Shown: in pieces, positions 9,028-15,751 of the stretch
Numbering within the stretch: position 1 is the first letter of the stretch
Layout: each line of letters starts with the position of its first letter
Source: Bacillota bacterium
Lineage (GTDB): Bacteria > Armatimonadota > Hebobacteria > Hebobacterales > Hebobacteraceae
Length of the DNA: 21,919 bases
Direction: 5' to 3'
Assembly (NCBI GenBank): GCA_030597345.1
Contig: JAUVSA010000005.1
Location: 1 to 21,919 of the forward strand
The notes under the pieces: model-generated
Database searches by the model: none
The model's input: the letters and a program-made list of their open reading frames with translations, nothing else
What the model was told of the DNA's origin: nothing
Position numbers and translations under genes: made by a program

Positions 9028-9912
9028 GTGCTGATAGACTATCGCTATCACGTTGGGAGCTTCGTCGCCATCTTCCTCGCCCTGCTGCTGGGGATCCTCA
9101 TAGGCGTCGGCCTCGCCCCCAACCCGGAGGAGCTGGCGCGCCACGTCAAGGACCTCAAGGCCGACTACCGGGAGACGCGGGAAGCCAAGGAGGAAGAGCT
9201 CAGTGCTCTTCGGCAAGCCAACAGCGAGTACGACGCACTCGCCAGAAAGACGGTGGCCGCCACCGTGTATGATTGCCTGTCAGGGAAGAAGGTCGCCATA
9301 ATCCTCGACCATCACTTCGGCAGCGACCCCCTTCCCGACAATCTGCGAGCGCTCCTCAAGCAAGCGGGTGCGACCATCACTTCGACGACCACGGTCACCC
9401 GCGACTTCGTCACGCTCCCCGTTGCAGTTCGTCAGAAGGTAGCCGAGCGCCTCACTCTCTACCCTCCCCCAGGCGTCCACTTCCGGACCCTCATCGCAGA
9501 GCGCATCGCCGAGGACCTCGCCCGCGGCCGCCCCGAACTCATCCTCGACTTGCACACTAGTGGCCTCCTTCGCTCCAGTGCCGACTCTGATTACACTGTC
9601 CGGCCCGATGCAGTCCTCCTCGTCGGTGGCCACGCCTCTTCCCAAGACGCCTCGCCGGAGCGCATCGATCTGCCCATGATCGAGCAGTTCACTGACCTCG
9701 GCCTCCGTGTTGTGGGATGTGAAGCCAGCGAGGCCCCCATCTCCTGTATCCCCATCTACAAGGCCAAGGGCATCCCCACCGTCGACAACGCCGACACCCT
9801 GGCCGGCCGTCTAGCTGTCGTCCTCGCCCTTGCCGGCGTTGACGGCCACTACGGCGTCAAGGACACGGCCGACGAATTCCTCCCAGAGATCCCACTCCTC
9901 AGCGGCCCTTGA
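9028..9912 (+). CDS. steB: SteB/MctB family envelope protein
   Basis: The 294-residue protein belongs to the family annotated as MctB (mycobacterial copper transport protein) and as SteB in corynebacteria, where it partners SteA in septum formation. The start is a GTG at 9028 with CGGAGGA 7 bases before it. The opening MLIDYRYHVGSFVAIFLALLLGILIG is the family hallmark, a single transmembrane helix at about residues 9-30. A predicted coiled coil follows (33-73), then an extracytoplasmic alpha/beta domain. The pair with the SteA-like protein 33 bases upstream supports the division role over copper transport. Copper binding cannot be judged from the sequence. Confidence 0.88.
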   Translation: MLIDYRYHVGSFVAIFLALLLGILIGVGLAPNPEELARHVKDLKADYRETREAKEEELSALRQANSEYDALARKTVAATVYDCLSGKKVAIILDHHFGSDPLPDNLRALLKQAGATITSTTTVTRDFVTLPVAVRQKVAERLTLYPPPGVHFRTLIAERIAEDLARGRPELILDLHTSGLLRSSADSDYTVRPDAVLLVGGHASSQDASPERIDLPMIEQFTDLGLRVVGCEASEAPISCIPIYKAKGIPTVDNADTLAGRLAVVLALAGVDGHYGVKDTADEFLPEIPLLSGP

Positions 9913-9916
9913 TCCG

Positions 9917-11518
9917 ATGCCCGCCACCGTCGTCATACCGGCCTACCAGGCCGCCGACACTGTGGCGCAGACGGTCCGCGCGGCCCGTCGCATATCAGGC
10001 GTGGCCGAGGTCGTTGTCGTCGACGATGGCTCGCGCGATGAGACCGCACGGGCCGCAGAGCAGGCAGGCGCTGATCGCGTCATCTCTCTCCCCCGAAACA
10101 AGGGCAAGGGCGATGCGCTGCGCGCGGGGGTGCAGGCCGCTCGCCACCAGCACCTCCTCTTCCTCGATGCTGACCTCGGCGATTCCGCGGCCCAGGCCGG
10201 GCCGCTGTTGGATGCTCTACGGGATGGTCCCGCCATGGCCATCGCTGTACTCCCCCCCCGCCCGGATGCTGGCGGCCTGGGCCTCGCACTCGGTCTCGCC
10301 GCGGCCACTATCCGACTCCTCGGGGGCATAGACACGGCCGCACCCATGTCGGGGCAGAGGGCCATCCCTGCCTCGCTCGCGAAGCACATTGGCATTGCTC
10401 CCCGCTTTGGCGTCGAGGTAGCTCTAACGGTCGAGGCCGCGCACCTCGGAATCCCAGTTGTCGAGGTCCCTCTCCCACTCGAGCACGAGCGAACGGGCCG
10501 CACCGTCTCTGGATTCATCCACCGCGGCCGTCAGCTCAAGGACGCGCTCCGTTTTCTCCTCTTCACCGGATACGGCCTCGGCTGGCCCGCCCTGACGCGC
10601 CGCCGCACCATCGTCCGCATTGCCGGCTGGCTCTTCGCCTTCGCGCTGCTGGTCTGTCTGGACCTATTCGCTCTGCCGATAGCCTCTGCTTGGCTCCCGG
10701 TGACGGCTGCCTTTGCCGCCGTCCTCTGGCTCCCCACCCTCTGGATCGGTGCTGTCTCCTTTGGCCTCCGCAAGCCGAACTACCTCGGCCGGCGTGTCCC
10801 TGCCGCCTCCGGTCTCCTCTTTCCGATAGTCGGCCTATCCGCCCTCTGGTTTCTCGCCCCGCCAGGCGACCTGCGCACCAGCGCCCTCATCGTGATCGCC
10901 GTCTTCGGCGCGGTGGGATTCCTGGATGACGTGTTCGGCGCTCGACGTAGGGCGCGTGGGCTGAGCGGACACCTCCTGGCGCTGGCACGGGGCCGTCTCA
11001 CCACAGGCGTCCTCAAGGCCCTCGGTGGCATTGCCGCGGGCCTTGCCGCCGGCCTGGTGCTGCATCCCGGCCGGCCCGGCGAGATCGCCCTTACAGCGCT
11101 CCTTATTGCCCTGACCGCTAACCTCATCAACTTGCTCGACCTTCGTCCCGGGCGCGCCCTGAAGGGCTTCGGCCTCCTCTCAGTCATCTCGGTAATCATT
11201 TCTCCCAGCTCGTTGCACCTGCTCGGGCCCCTCCTCGCGGCGGGAATCGTCTCCGCTCCCGCTGACCTGGCCGGCCGTACCATGATGGGTGACGTGGGGG
11301 CGAACGTCCTCGGCGGCGCGGCCGGCCTGTGTCTTGCCCTAGTGCTCGGCCCGTGGCAGGGGTTGCTCGCCGTTTTCGTGCTCCTCGCTATCCATCTGGC
11401 ATGTGAGCGTATCTCCCTCTCTGATCTAATCGCCCGCAGCCGCCCCCTCTCATTTCTCGACCGGCTGGGGACTGCCCACCTCTCCCCTTTCCCGGCGGAG
11501 GGAGCACGGACGACGTGA
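9917..11518 (+). CDS. Fusion of a GT2 glycosyltransferase with an MraY/WecA-like phosphoglycosyl transferase
   Basis: The 533-residue protein has two enzymes in one chain. Residues 1-225 are a GT-A family 2 glycosyltransferase: VVIPAYQAADT at the start, VVDDGS at 34-39, a DAD metal motif at 84-86 and a GVEVAL block near 165, resembling dolichol-phosphate-sugar type enzymes. From about residue 232 a multi-pass membrane domain follows. It has the polyprenyl-phosphate HexNAc-1-phosphate transferase motifs GFLDD (334-338), a lysine at 367, NLINLLD (402-408) and MGDVG (457-461). The HHHxE-type histidine motif near the end of MraY is not recognisable; the end reads FLDRLGTAHLSPF. The start lies 4 bases after the steB stop without a clear ribosome binding site, suggesting translational coupling. 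It probably makes a lipid-linked glycan for the envelope; the acceptor is unknown. Confidence 0.85.
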   Translation: MPATVVIPAYQAADTVAQTVRAARRISGVAEVVVVDDGSRDETARAAEQAGADRVISLPRNKGKGDALRAGVQAARHQHLLFLDADLGDSAAQAGPLLDALRDGPAMAIAVLPPRPDAGGLGLALGLAAATIRLLGGIDTAAPMSGQRAIPASLAKHIGIAPRFGVEVALTVEAAHLGIPVVEVPLPLEHERTGRTVSGFIHRGRQLKDALRFLLFTGYGLGWPALTRRRTIVRIAGWLFAFALLVCLDLFALPIASAWLPVTAAFAAVLWLPTLWIGAVSFGLRKPNYLGRRVPAASGLLFPIVGLSALWFLAPPGDLRTSALIVIAVFGAVGFLDDVFGARRRARGLSGHLLALARGRLTTGVLKALGGIAAGLAAGLVLHPGRPGEIALTALLIALTANLINLLDLRPGRALKGFGLLSVISVIISPSSLHLLGPLLAAGIVSAPADLAGRTMMGDVGANVLGGAAGLCLALVLGPWQGLLAVFVLLAIHLACERISLSDLIARSRPLSFLDRLGTAHLSPFPAEGARTT

Positions 11519-11594
11519 ATTCTCAGTGGCTCCGATGCCCTTGGGGCCGGTCCTAAGGGGCAGGGAAGAGCTGCACCGCGGAGAACCAGCCATC

Positions 11595-11822
11595 GTGTCC
11601 CGGATCAAGTCGCGCGTAACCATCATTGTAGACGAAGAGATCTGCAAGGGCTGCCGTCTCTGCGTGGCTGTCTGCCCGCGGCAGGCGATGCAGCTCGCAG
11701 ACCACACAAACAGCCGCGGATTCCACCCGGCCTTCCTTGCTAATCCCGATGACTGCACCGGCTGCGCGCAGTGCGCGCTCATGTGCCCCGACGTTGCCAT
11801 CAGAATTGTCAAATCCGAGTGA
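11595..11822 (+). CDS. 2[4Fe-4S] ferredoxin, KorD-like
   Basis: The 75-residue protein has two complete CxxCxxCxxxCP clusters: C17-C20-C23-C27 and C54-C57-C60-C64. The pattern VDEEICKGCRLCVAVCP, a linker with GFHPAF and DDCTGCAQCALMCPDVAI closely resembles the delta subunit of 2-oxoacid:ferredoxin oxidoreductases (KorD). The start is taken as GTG 11595, since the family normally begins a few residues before the first strand; GCGGAGA lies about 11 bases upstream. An ATG at 11526 is in frame but would add 23 unrelated residues. No korA, korB or korC gene follows within the window, so it may act as a free electron carrier. It trails the glycosyltransferase by 76 bases. Confidence 0.85.
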   Translation: MSRIKSRVTIIVDEEICKGCRLCVAVCPRQAMQLADHTNSRGFHPAFLANPDDCTGCAQCALMCPDVAIRIVKSE

Positions 11823-11951
11823 TCCGCCACGTGCGGCGGCCGCTTGGCGTCGTCCGCGCAGCTCTTGCTCTGATGCTATTCGCCCGTCTCTCGTCCTGCC
11901 GCGCGAGAATATGCTCCCGCGGCCGCCCTGACAGTCGTCGAGAGCCAGCGT

Positions 11952-12653
11952 ATGTCCACCTGTGAGAAGGAAAAGGCCTGGATCGCCTGGAGCAGCGGCA
12001 AGGACAGCCTCTGGGCCCTCCACCGCGTCCGACACTCGGCCGACCTGGAGATTGTGGGCCTGCTGACCACCATCACCGAGGCCTACGGCCGCGTCTCGAT
12101 GCATGCGGTGCGGGAGCCCCTCCTTGAAGCCCAGGCCGCCGCTCTCGGGCTTCCCATGCACCCGGTCCGCATACCGACTCCCTGCTCCGACGATACGTAC
12201 GGCGCGCTTATGCGCCGCGCCCTCGCACCCGCTAGAGAGCTGGGGATCACCAACATCGTCTTCGGCGATATCTCGCTCGCCGGCGTCCGCGCCTACCGAG
12301 AATCGCGACTCGCCGAAGTCGGCATGAAGGCCGTCTTCCCCCTGTGGGGGAAGGACACGGCATCCCTCGCGGGCGACATCATCGAAGGAGGCGTCCGCGC
12401 CTACCTCACCTGTCTCGATCCCCGGAAGCTGCCCCGGGACATGGCAGGCCTGCCGTTCGACAGCGATCTGCTCAGCCGCCTGCCCGAAGACGCGGATCCC
12501 TGCGGCGAGAACGGAGAATTCCACACCTTCGCATGGGACGGTCCCGGCTTCTCCCACCCGATCCCCGTCCGCGTCGGCGAAACAGTAGAGAGGGACGGAT
12601 TCGTCTTCACCGACCTGATGCCTGCCCCCGGCACTTCAAGCCAAACTGAGTAG
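11952..12653 (+). CDS. Dph6-like PP-loop ATP pyrophosphatase (diphthine-ammonia ligase family)
   Basis: The 233-residue protein belongs to the ATP-binding family of archaeal and eukaryotic diphthine-ammonia ligase. It has the PP-loop SSGKDS at residues 14-19, a MHAVREPLLEAQAAALGLP block, VFGDISLAGVRAYRE at 103-117 and the family signature DPCGENGEFHTF at 182-193. Members adenylate a substrate for amidation. Bacteria do not make diphthamide, so the substrate here is unknown. The ATG at 11952 has only a weak purine run (GAGAG) before it. The gene is 129 bases after the ferredoxin gene, perhaps with its own promoter. Its TAG stop is made by the first bases of the repeated element that abuts it. 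Confidence 0.85.
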   Translation: MSTCEKEKAWIAWSSGKDSLWALHRVRHSADLEIVGLLTTITEAYGRVSMHAVREPLLEAQAAALGLPMHPVRIPTPCSDDTYGALMRRALAPARELGITNIVFGDISLAGVRAYRESRLAEVGMKAVFPLWGKDTASLAGDIIEGGVRAYLTCLDPRKLPRDMAGLPFDSDLLSRLPEDADPCGENGEFHTFAWDGPGFSHPIPVRVGETVERDGFVFTDLMPAPGTSSQTE

Positions 12654-12781
12654 AAGCTGTTTCATAGCCTCCACCTGAGGTCATGCAACAGCAGCACAAG
12701 GCGCCAGGCTCCAGCAGGCGCATTTCATGCCAGCCTCTCTAGCGGACAGCCAGGCGAGTGAGGGTTATGAAATGCGTTCTA
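12651..12781 (+). mobile_element. MITE-like element, full copy A
   Basis: This noncoding block is about 92% identical to 18978-19108 (11 differences over 134 aligned bases). The left end TAGAAGCTGTTTCATAGCC and the inverted right end TAGAACGCATTTCATAACC are imperfect terminal inverted repeats bounded by TA, as expected for a TA-targeting element. The left half folds as a hairpin (12656-12671 with 12677-12692, three mismatches), and a second inverted pair, GCATTTCAT and ATGAAATGC, lies in the right half. It has no coding capacity. It abuts the Dph6-like gene and supplies that gene's stop codon, and it lies between convergent genes where its hairpins could also end transcription. Confidence 0.75.
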
Positions 12782-12807
12782 ATCAGGAAACCCCGCGCGG
12801 GAGCAGA

Positions 12808-13503
12808 TCAGCCGCTCCCCCGAGATTCCTGTCTCCGGCATTCCTCCAGGATCTGCTCTGTCCGGGTTGCTCCTATCCTGCCGACCCCCATTGCTTTCAA
12901 GCGCGCGGCGTCGGCGTACGTCCGCACCCCACCCGCTGCCTTGACCCCAATCTCCCCGGCCGCCTCCTCCAACATGAGACGCAGATCGTCATCGGTCGCT
13001 CCGCCGCTGCCGAACCCGGTTGAGGTCTTCACGAAGTCGGCGCCCATCTTACGACTGATCCGGCAGAGCTGTCGCTTCTCCTCTTCCTCCAGATAGCAGT
13101 TCTCGAAGATCACCTTCACCAGCGCCCCGGCCTGATGTCCCACCTCCACCACTGCCCCAATCTCGTCCTCCAGATAGCCCCACTGCCGGCCCTTCGCCTT
13201 CCCCACGTTTATCACCATATCCAGCTCCCCTGCGCCCTGGCTCAGCGCGGTCCTCGCCTCTGCTACCTTCACCGAAATCGCGTGTCCTCCGTGCGGGAAC
13301 CCTATAGTCGTCCCTGGCTTGACCTCCGATGCCTCCAGCAGCGCTCGCGCCTGTCCCACGAAGTACGGCTTGACACACACCGTCGCCACCCCCCATTCGA
13401 CTGCCGCGCGACACCCTGCCTCCAACTCAGCATCGCTCATCGCCGGATGCAGCAGCGAGTGGTCAATCAAACGCGCAATCTCCGCACAGCGATCTTGTCC
13501 CAT
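12808..13503 (-). CDS. deoC: Deoxyribose-phosphate aldolase
   Basis: The 231-residue enzyme splits 2-deoxyribose 5-phosphate into glyceraldehyde 3-phosphate and acetaldehyde in deoxynucleoside breakdown. It starts with IDHSLLHP and has VCVKPYFV at about 42-49, GFPHGG at 68-73 and the proton-relay aspartate in ELDMVINVG (D95). The Schiff-base lysine is in FVKTSTGF (K159), and KAAGGVRT carries the second lysine, K188. The ATG at 13503 is chosen because GAGGAGG lies 6 bases upstream and the family homology begins just after it; longer in-frame starts add unrelated residues. It lies downstream of the YjbH-like gene on the same strand, with a strong hairpin between them. No other nucleoside genes are near. 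Confidence 0.95.
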   Translation of the reverse strand: MGQDRCAEIARLIDHSLLHPAMSDAELEAGCRAAVEWGVATVCVKPYFVGQARALLEASEVKPGTTIGFPHGGHAISVKVAEARTALSQGAGELDMVINVGKAKGRQWGYLEDEIGAVVEVGHQAGALVKVIFENCYLEEEEKRQLCRISRKMGADFVKTSTGFGSGGATDDDLRLMLEEAAGEIGVKAAGGVRTYADAARLKAMGVGRIGATRTEQILEECRRQESRGSG

Positions 13504-13534
13504 CGGAACCTCCTCGCCACGTCCTTCCATAGCA

Positions 13535-13563
13535 GAGGCCCGCGGCCGACAGCCGCGGGCCTC
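13535..13563 (-). terminator. Strong hairpin between the YjbH-like gene and deoC
   Basis: A perfect 12-bp GC-rich stem (GAGGCCCGCGGC at 13535-13546, GCCGCGGGCCTC at 13552-13563) encloses a 5-base loop, about 20 bases past the stop of the YjbH-like gene. No T-run follows on the minus strand, so it could be a terminator, an attenuating structure or an mRNA end stabiliser. Confidence 0.55.
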
Positions 13564-13583
13564 GGATTGCCCGTCGCACGCTT

Positions 13584-14237
13584 CTACCAAGGACTCGAAA
13601 GCGTCAGCCCCGCTCCAAAATCATCGAGCCCGTTCAACACCGCTACCGTGCCCGCCAAGTTCATCGCCAGCGGCCAGGTCGCACCTATGTTCACGTCATC
13701 CCCGTCGTACTCCGCCATGACGGTCACGCGCCCGTCTATCGTGGCCGACACGCCCCCAAAGAGCCCGTCGAATCGTCCCCCGCCGATCCCCACATGCACC
13801 TGTGGCGACGTCACCATCCCACGGCGCATCACCAGACCTGCGCCCAGCACGTGACTCGCCACCACATATGCCGACCTGTCCATCTGGTCGGTGATGTCGC
13901 TCATACCTACCGCCAGCGACACCTTCCCGGGCAGCGCACGCGCAAGGCTCAGCTTCGCGTTCACCACGCTCTCCGCCTCTCCCTGATCCGGGTCCAGCCG
14001 CGCCACCCCGACCTCGAGCCTAGGTAGCACCCCAACATTGGCGTAGAGCACGTTCACATCCGCGCCCTCCTCCATCCACAGCGCCGTAGCCCCAGCATTC
14101 CAGGTGGTCATTCCCAGCACTTCAGCCGTCGGTATCGTCACCAATCCCGACGGGCCCAGCAAGGAGGGTGCCGCCCACGCCCCAACCGGCACCGCCACCA
14201 ACACCGCTACTGCGATCGCTACTGCAAACCGCCTCAC
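13584..14237 (-). CDS. Exported YjbH-like protein, probable outer-membrane beta-barrel
   Basis: The 217-residue protein begins at GTG 14237, with AAGGAGG 8 bases upstream. It has a clean signal peptide (RRFAVAIAVAVLVAVPVGAWA, cleavage near residue 22). The mature part opens with APSLLGPSGLVTIPTAEVL, which resembles the start of YjbH-type and similar exopolysaccharide-linked outer-membrane proteins. Alternating hydrophobic and polar residues with many glycines fill the rest, and the last residue is an aromatic W after a beta-strand, as in barrel proteins. If correct, the host has an outer membrane. No exopolysaccharide genes are adjacent, so a structural or export role is only a guess. Confidence 0.65.
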   Translation of the reverse strand: MRRFAVAIAVAVLVAVPVGAWAAPSLLGPSGLVTIPTAEVLGMTTWNAGATALWMEEGADVNVLYANVGVLPRLEVGVARLDPDQGEAESVVNAKLSLARALPGKVSLAVGMSDITDQMDRSAYVVASHVLGAGLVMRRGMVTSPQVHVGIGGGRFDGLFGGVSATIDGRVTVMAEYDGDDVNIGATWPLAMNLAGTVAVLNGLDDFGAGLTLSSPW

Positions 14238-14436
14238 TTCCTTTCCTCCTTTGGCACCGGCCCGCCAGCCCGGACTCCGCAGTTCTGGAGCCCAGCCTCC
14301 CCCCCAGGACGGCCGCTCCGCCTCGTCGCTTCTCGTCGCCCCGCGGAGCACAACTCGCGCCCCGCAGAGTTGCTCATTGCAGAATACCATACCGGCTCCA
14401 CTCTTGCATATGCTGAGCCCGGCTTACGCCCGGGCG

Positions 14437-14736
14437 CTACCGGCTGTCCGCTAAGCACTCAGCAGGAATCACGAGCACACTGCCCGGTCGAAGCTTCCCA
14501 GGATCGACGCCGTTCACTCGCCTGATCTCGGCTACCACCTCACGCACATCCCGGCTCGGATCACCATGCTCCCGGGCGATAGTCCATAGGCTATCCCCAT
14601 AGGATACTTTGACCAGAAGAGCAGGTCTCTCCTCGGGCGTGCCCAGCTCGCGGCCGCCAGCGGCAGACAACGCCCCTAGCGTCGCCGCCAGCGCCGCCAA
14701 CAGCGCCCACCTTCTCCAGCGCGGCGTTCCCAGCAT
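14437..14736 (-). CDS. LysM membrane protein divergent from lexA (YneA-like)
   Basis: The 99-residue protein has a short basic N-terminus (MLGTPRWRRW), one hydrophobic segment at about residues 10-28, and a single LysM peptidoglycan-binding domain at about 42-91 (KVSYGDSLWTIAREHG to GSVLVIP). The ATG at 14736 is preferred because AGGAGG lies 6 bases upstream. Size, topology and position beside lexA match YneA of Bacillus, an SOS-induced division suppressor. Its promoter carries a LexA-box candidate in the spacer and another at the start site, so DNA damage probably induces it. Sequence similarity to YneA outside LysM cannot be shown by eye, so the division role is inferred from arrangement. 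Confidence 0.82.
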   Translation of the reverse strand: MLGTPRWRRWALLAALAATLGALSAAGGRELGTPEERPALLVKVSYGDSLWTIAREHGDPSRDVREVVAEIRRVNGVDPGKLRPGSVLVIPAECLADSR

Positions 14737-14749
14737 CTCCGGCCTCCTA

Positions 14750-14763
14750 CGAACATAAGTTTG
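14750..14763. promoter_or_regulatory. LexA box 1
   Basis: CGAAC-ATAA-GTTTG is a near-palindromic match to the Gram-positive LexA box (CGAAC-N4-GTTCG type). It sits just downstream of the predicted start of the LysM gene transcript, where a bound repressor would block it. Confidence 0.75.
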
Positions 14764-14773
14764 CGACACTCCG

Positions 14774-14801
14774 ATTATACCACACATAAGTTTGATAACA
14801 A
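14774..14801 (-). promoter_or_regulatory. Promoter of the LysM gene
   Basis: On the minus strand a perfect TATAAT (14774-14779) is preceded by TGG (extended -10) and, 16 bases upstream, by TTGTTA (14796-14801). The expected start is near 14767. LexA box 2 fills the spacer and box 1 overlies the start region. Confidence 0.7.
14781..14794. promoter_or_regulatory. LexA box 2 (degenerate)
   Basis: CACAC-ATAA-GTTTG shares the 11 bases ACATAAGTTTG with box 1. The left half-site departs from CGAAC at two bases. It lies between the -35 and -10 of the LysM gene promoter. Confidence 0.55.
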
Positions 14802-14820
14802 GACCTTCCCGCACTATTTC

Positions 14821-14834
14821 CAAACGGCTGTTTG
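14821..14834. promoter_or_regulatory. LexA box 3
   Basis: CAAAC-GGCT-GTTTG has perfectly symmetric half-sites. It overlaps the -35 element of the lexA promoter, the expected position for autorepression of lexA. Confidence 0.65.
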
Positions 14835-14860
14835 CCAAATGACTGAACCCGTGGTATTAT
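14832..14860 (+). promoter_or_regulatory. Promoter of lexA
   Basis: TTGCCA (14832-14837) and TATTAT (14855-14860) are spaced by 17 bases. LexA box 3 covers the start of the -35. The leader before the lexA ATG would be about 33 bases. Confidence 0.7.
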
Positions 14861-14899
14861 TACGTGAGTAGCTTCTCATACTGGAGCGAGGAGGGACGT

Positions 14900-15514
14900 A
14901 TGCAAGGGCTCACTAGTCGCCAGCAAGAGGTACTGGAGGGCATCCATCAGATCATCAGCGAGAAAGGATATCCTCCCACCGTGCGCGACATCGGCCAGCG
15001 CCTCGGGCTCCGTTCAAGCTGCACCGTTCAGCGCCACCTCGAGGCCCTCGAGCGCAAGGGCTACATCAAGCGCGACCGAACAAAGGCCCGCTCCGTAGAG
15101 ATCATCCATGCCCCCGACCCCACCATGATACCGGTCCCCATGGTTCCCGTGCCTGTCATCGGTGCCGTCGCCGCCGGCCAGCCCATCCTCGCCGTGGAGA
15201 ACATCGAGGAGGTCTTCCCCCTGCCCCGCGACATCGTCAAGGACGACCAGTGCTTCATGCTCAGGGTCGAGGGAGACTCCATGATCGAGGCCGGCATCTT
15301 CGACGGCGACTATGTGGTCGTCCGCCAGCAGCCCAACGCGGAGGACGGCGACATCGTCGTCGCCTTGATTGAAGATGAAGCGACCGTCAAGCGCCTCCGC
15401 CGTCGCCGCAACCGCGTCCACCTCGAGCCCGCCAACAAGAAGATGAAGCCCATCGTTGCGGACGACGTCCAGATCATCGGCAGGGTCCTCATGAGCATCC
15501 GCCGCTACGCTTGA
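14900..15514 (+). CDS. lexA: LexA repressor, SOS master regulator
   Basis: The 204-residue protein has a winged-helix DNA-binding domain (LTSRQQEVLEGIHQII through PPTVRDIGQRLGL and STVQRHL-like residues 41-47), then a linker and a peptidase S24 domain. The self-cleavage site is Ala92-Gly93 (VAAGQPI), the nucleophile is Ser127 in VEGDSMIEAG and the general base is Lys164 in ATVKRL. RecA filaments trigger its self-cleavage after DNA damage. The ATG at 14900 follows AGGAGG (14889-14894) by 5 bases; an upstream in-frame GTG at 14864 would add 12 residues and lies too close to the predicted transcription start. It is divergent from the LysM gene and shares its LexA-box region. Confidence 0.97.
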   Translation: MQGLTSRQQEVLEGIHQIISEKGYPPTVRDIGQRLGLRSSCTVQRHLEALERKGYIKRDRTKARSVEIIHAPDPTMIPVPMVPVPVIGAVAAGQPILAVENIEEVFPLPRDIVKDDQCFMLRVEGDSMIEAGIFDGDYVVVRQQPNAEDGDIVVALIEDEATVKRLRRRRNRVHLEPANKKMKPIVADDVQIIGRVLMSIRRYA

Positions 15515-15575
15515 CGCCCCCCGCTCCTATTGCTATCGTCTATGTGTAGCGTTGGGCCTGTTCTCTTCGCAGCGC

Positions 15576-15663
15576 GGAGGGGTGTCCGAGCGGTTGATGG
15601 AGACGGTCTTGAAAACCGTTGGGGCTCGAAAGGCCCTCGTGGGTTCGAATCCCACCCCCTCCG
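15576..15663 (+). tRNA. tRNA-Ser (anticodon UGA)
   Basis: The acceptor strand GGAGGGG (15576-15582) pairs with CCCCTCC (15656-15662), followed by discriminator G at 15663. The anticodon stem is ACGGT/ACCGT (15603-15607, 15615-15619) with loop CTTGAAA and anticodon TGA at 15610-15612. A long class II variable arm (15620-15638) and the T arm GTGGG-TTCGAAT-CCCAC (15639-15655) complete it. The 3' CCA is not encoded (the genome reads CCG). Confidence 0.97.
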
Positions 15664-15751
15664 CCGTGCCGCGTTTGCACTCCGCAAACGACGCTGATCC
15701 GACACAGAGCCAGCTTGCCAGTGGCGAGGCGCCGGACTGGGTTGCCCACCT

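Noticed and set aside
11819..11965. A 48-codon frame starting with GTG overlapping the ferredoxin stop, with a hydrophobic stretch and an LSSC lipobox-like motif.
   Set aside because: It is short and arginine-rich, has no clear ribosome binding site and overlaps the next gene; a small lipoprotein cannot be excluded but is not supported.
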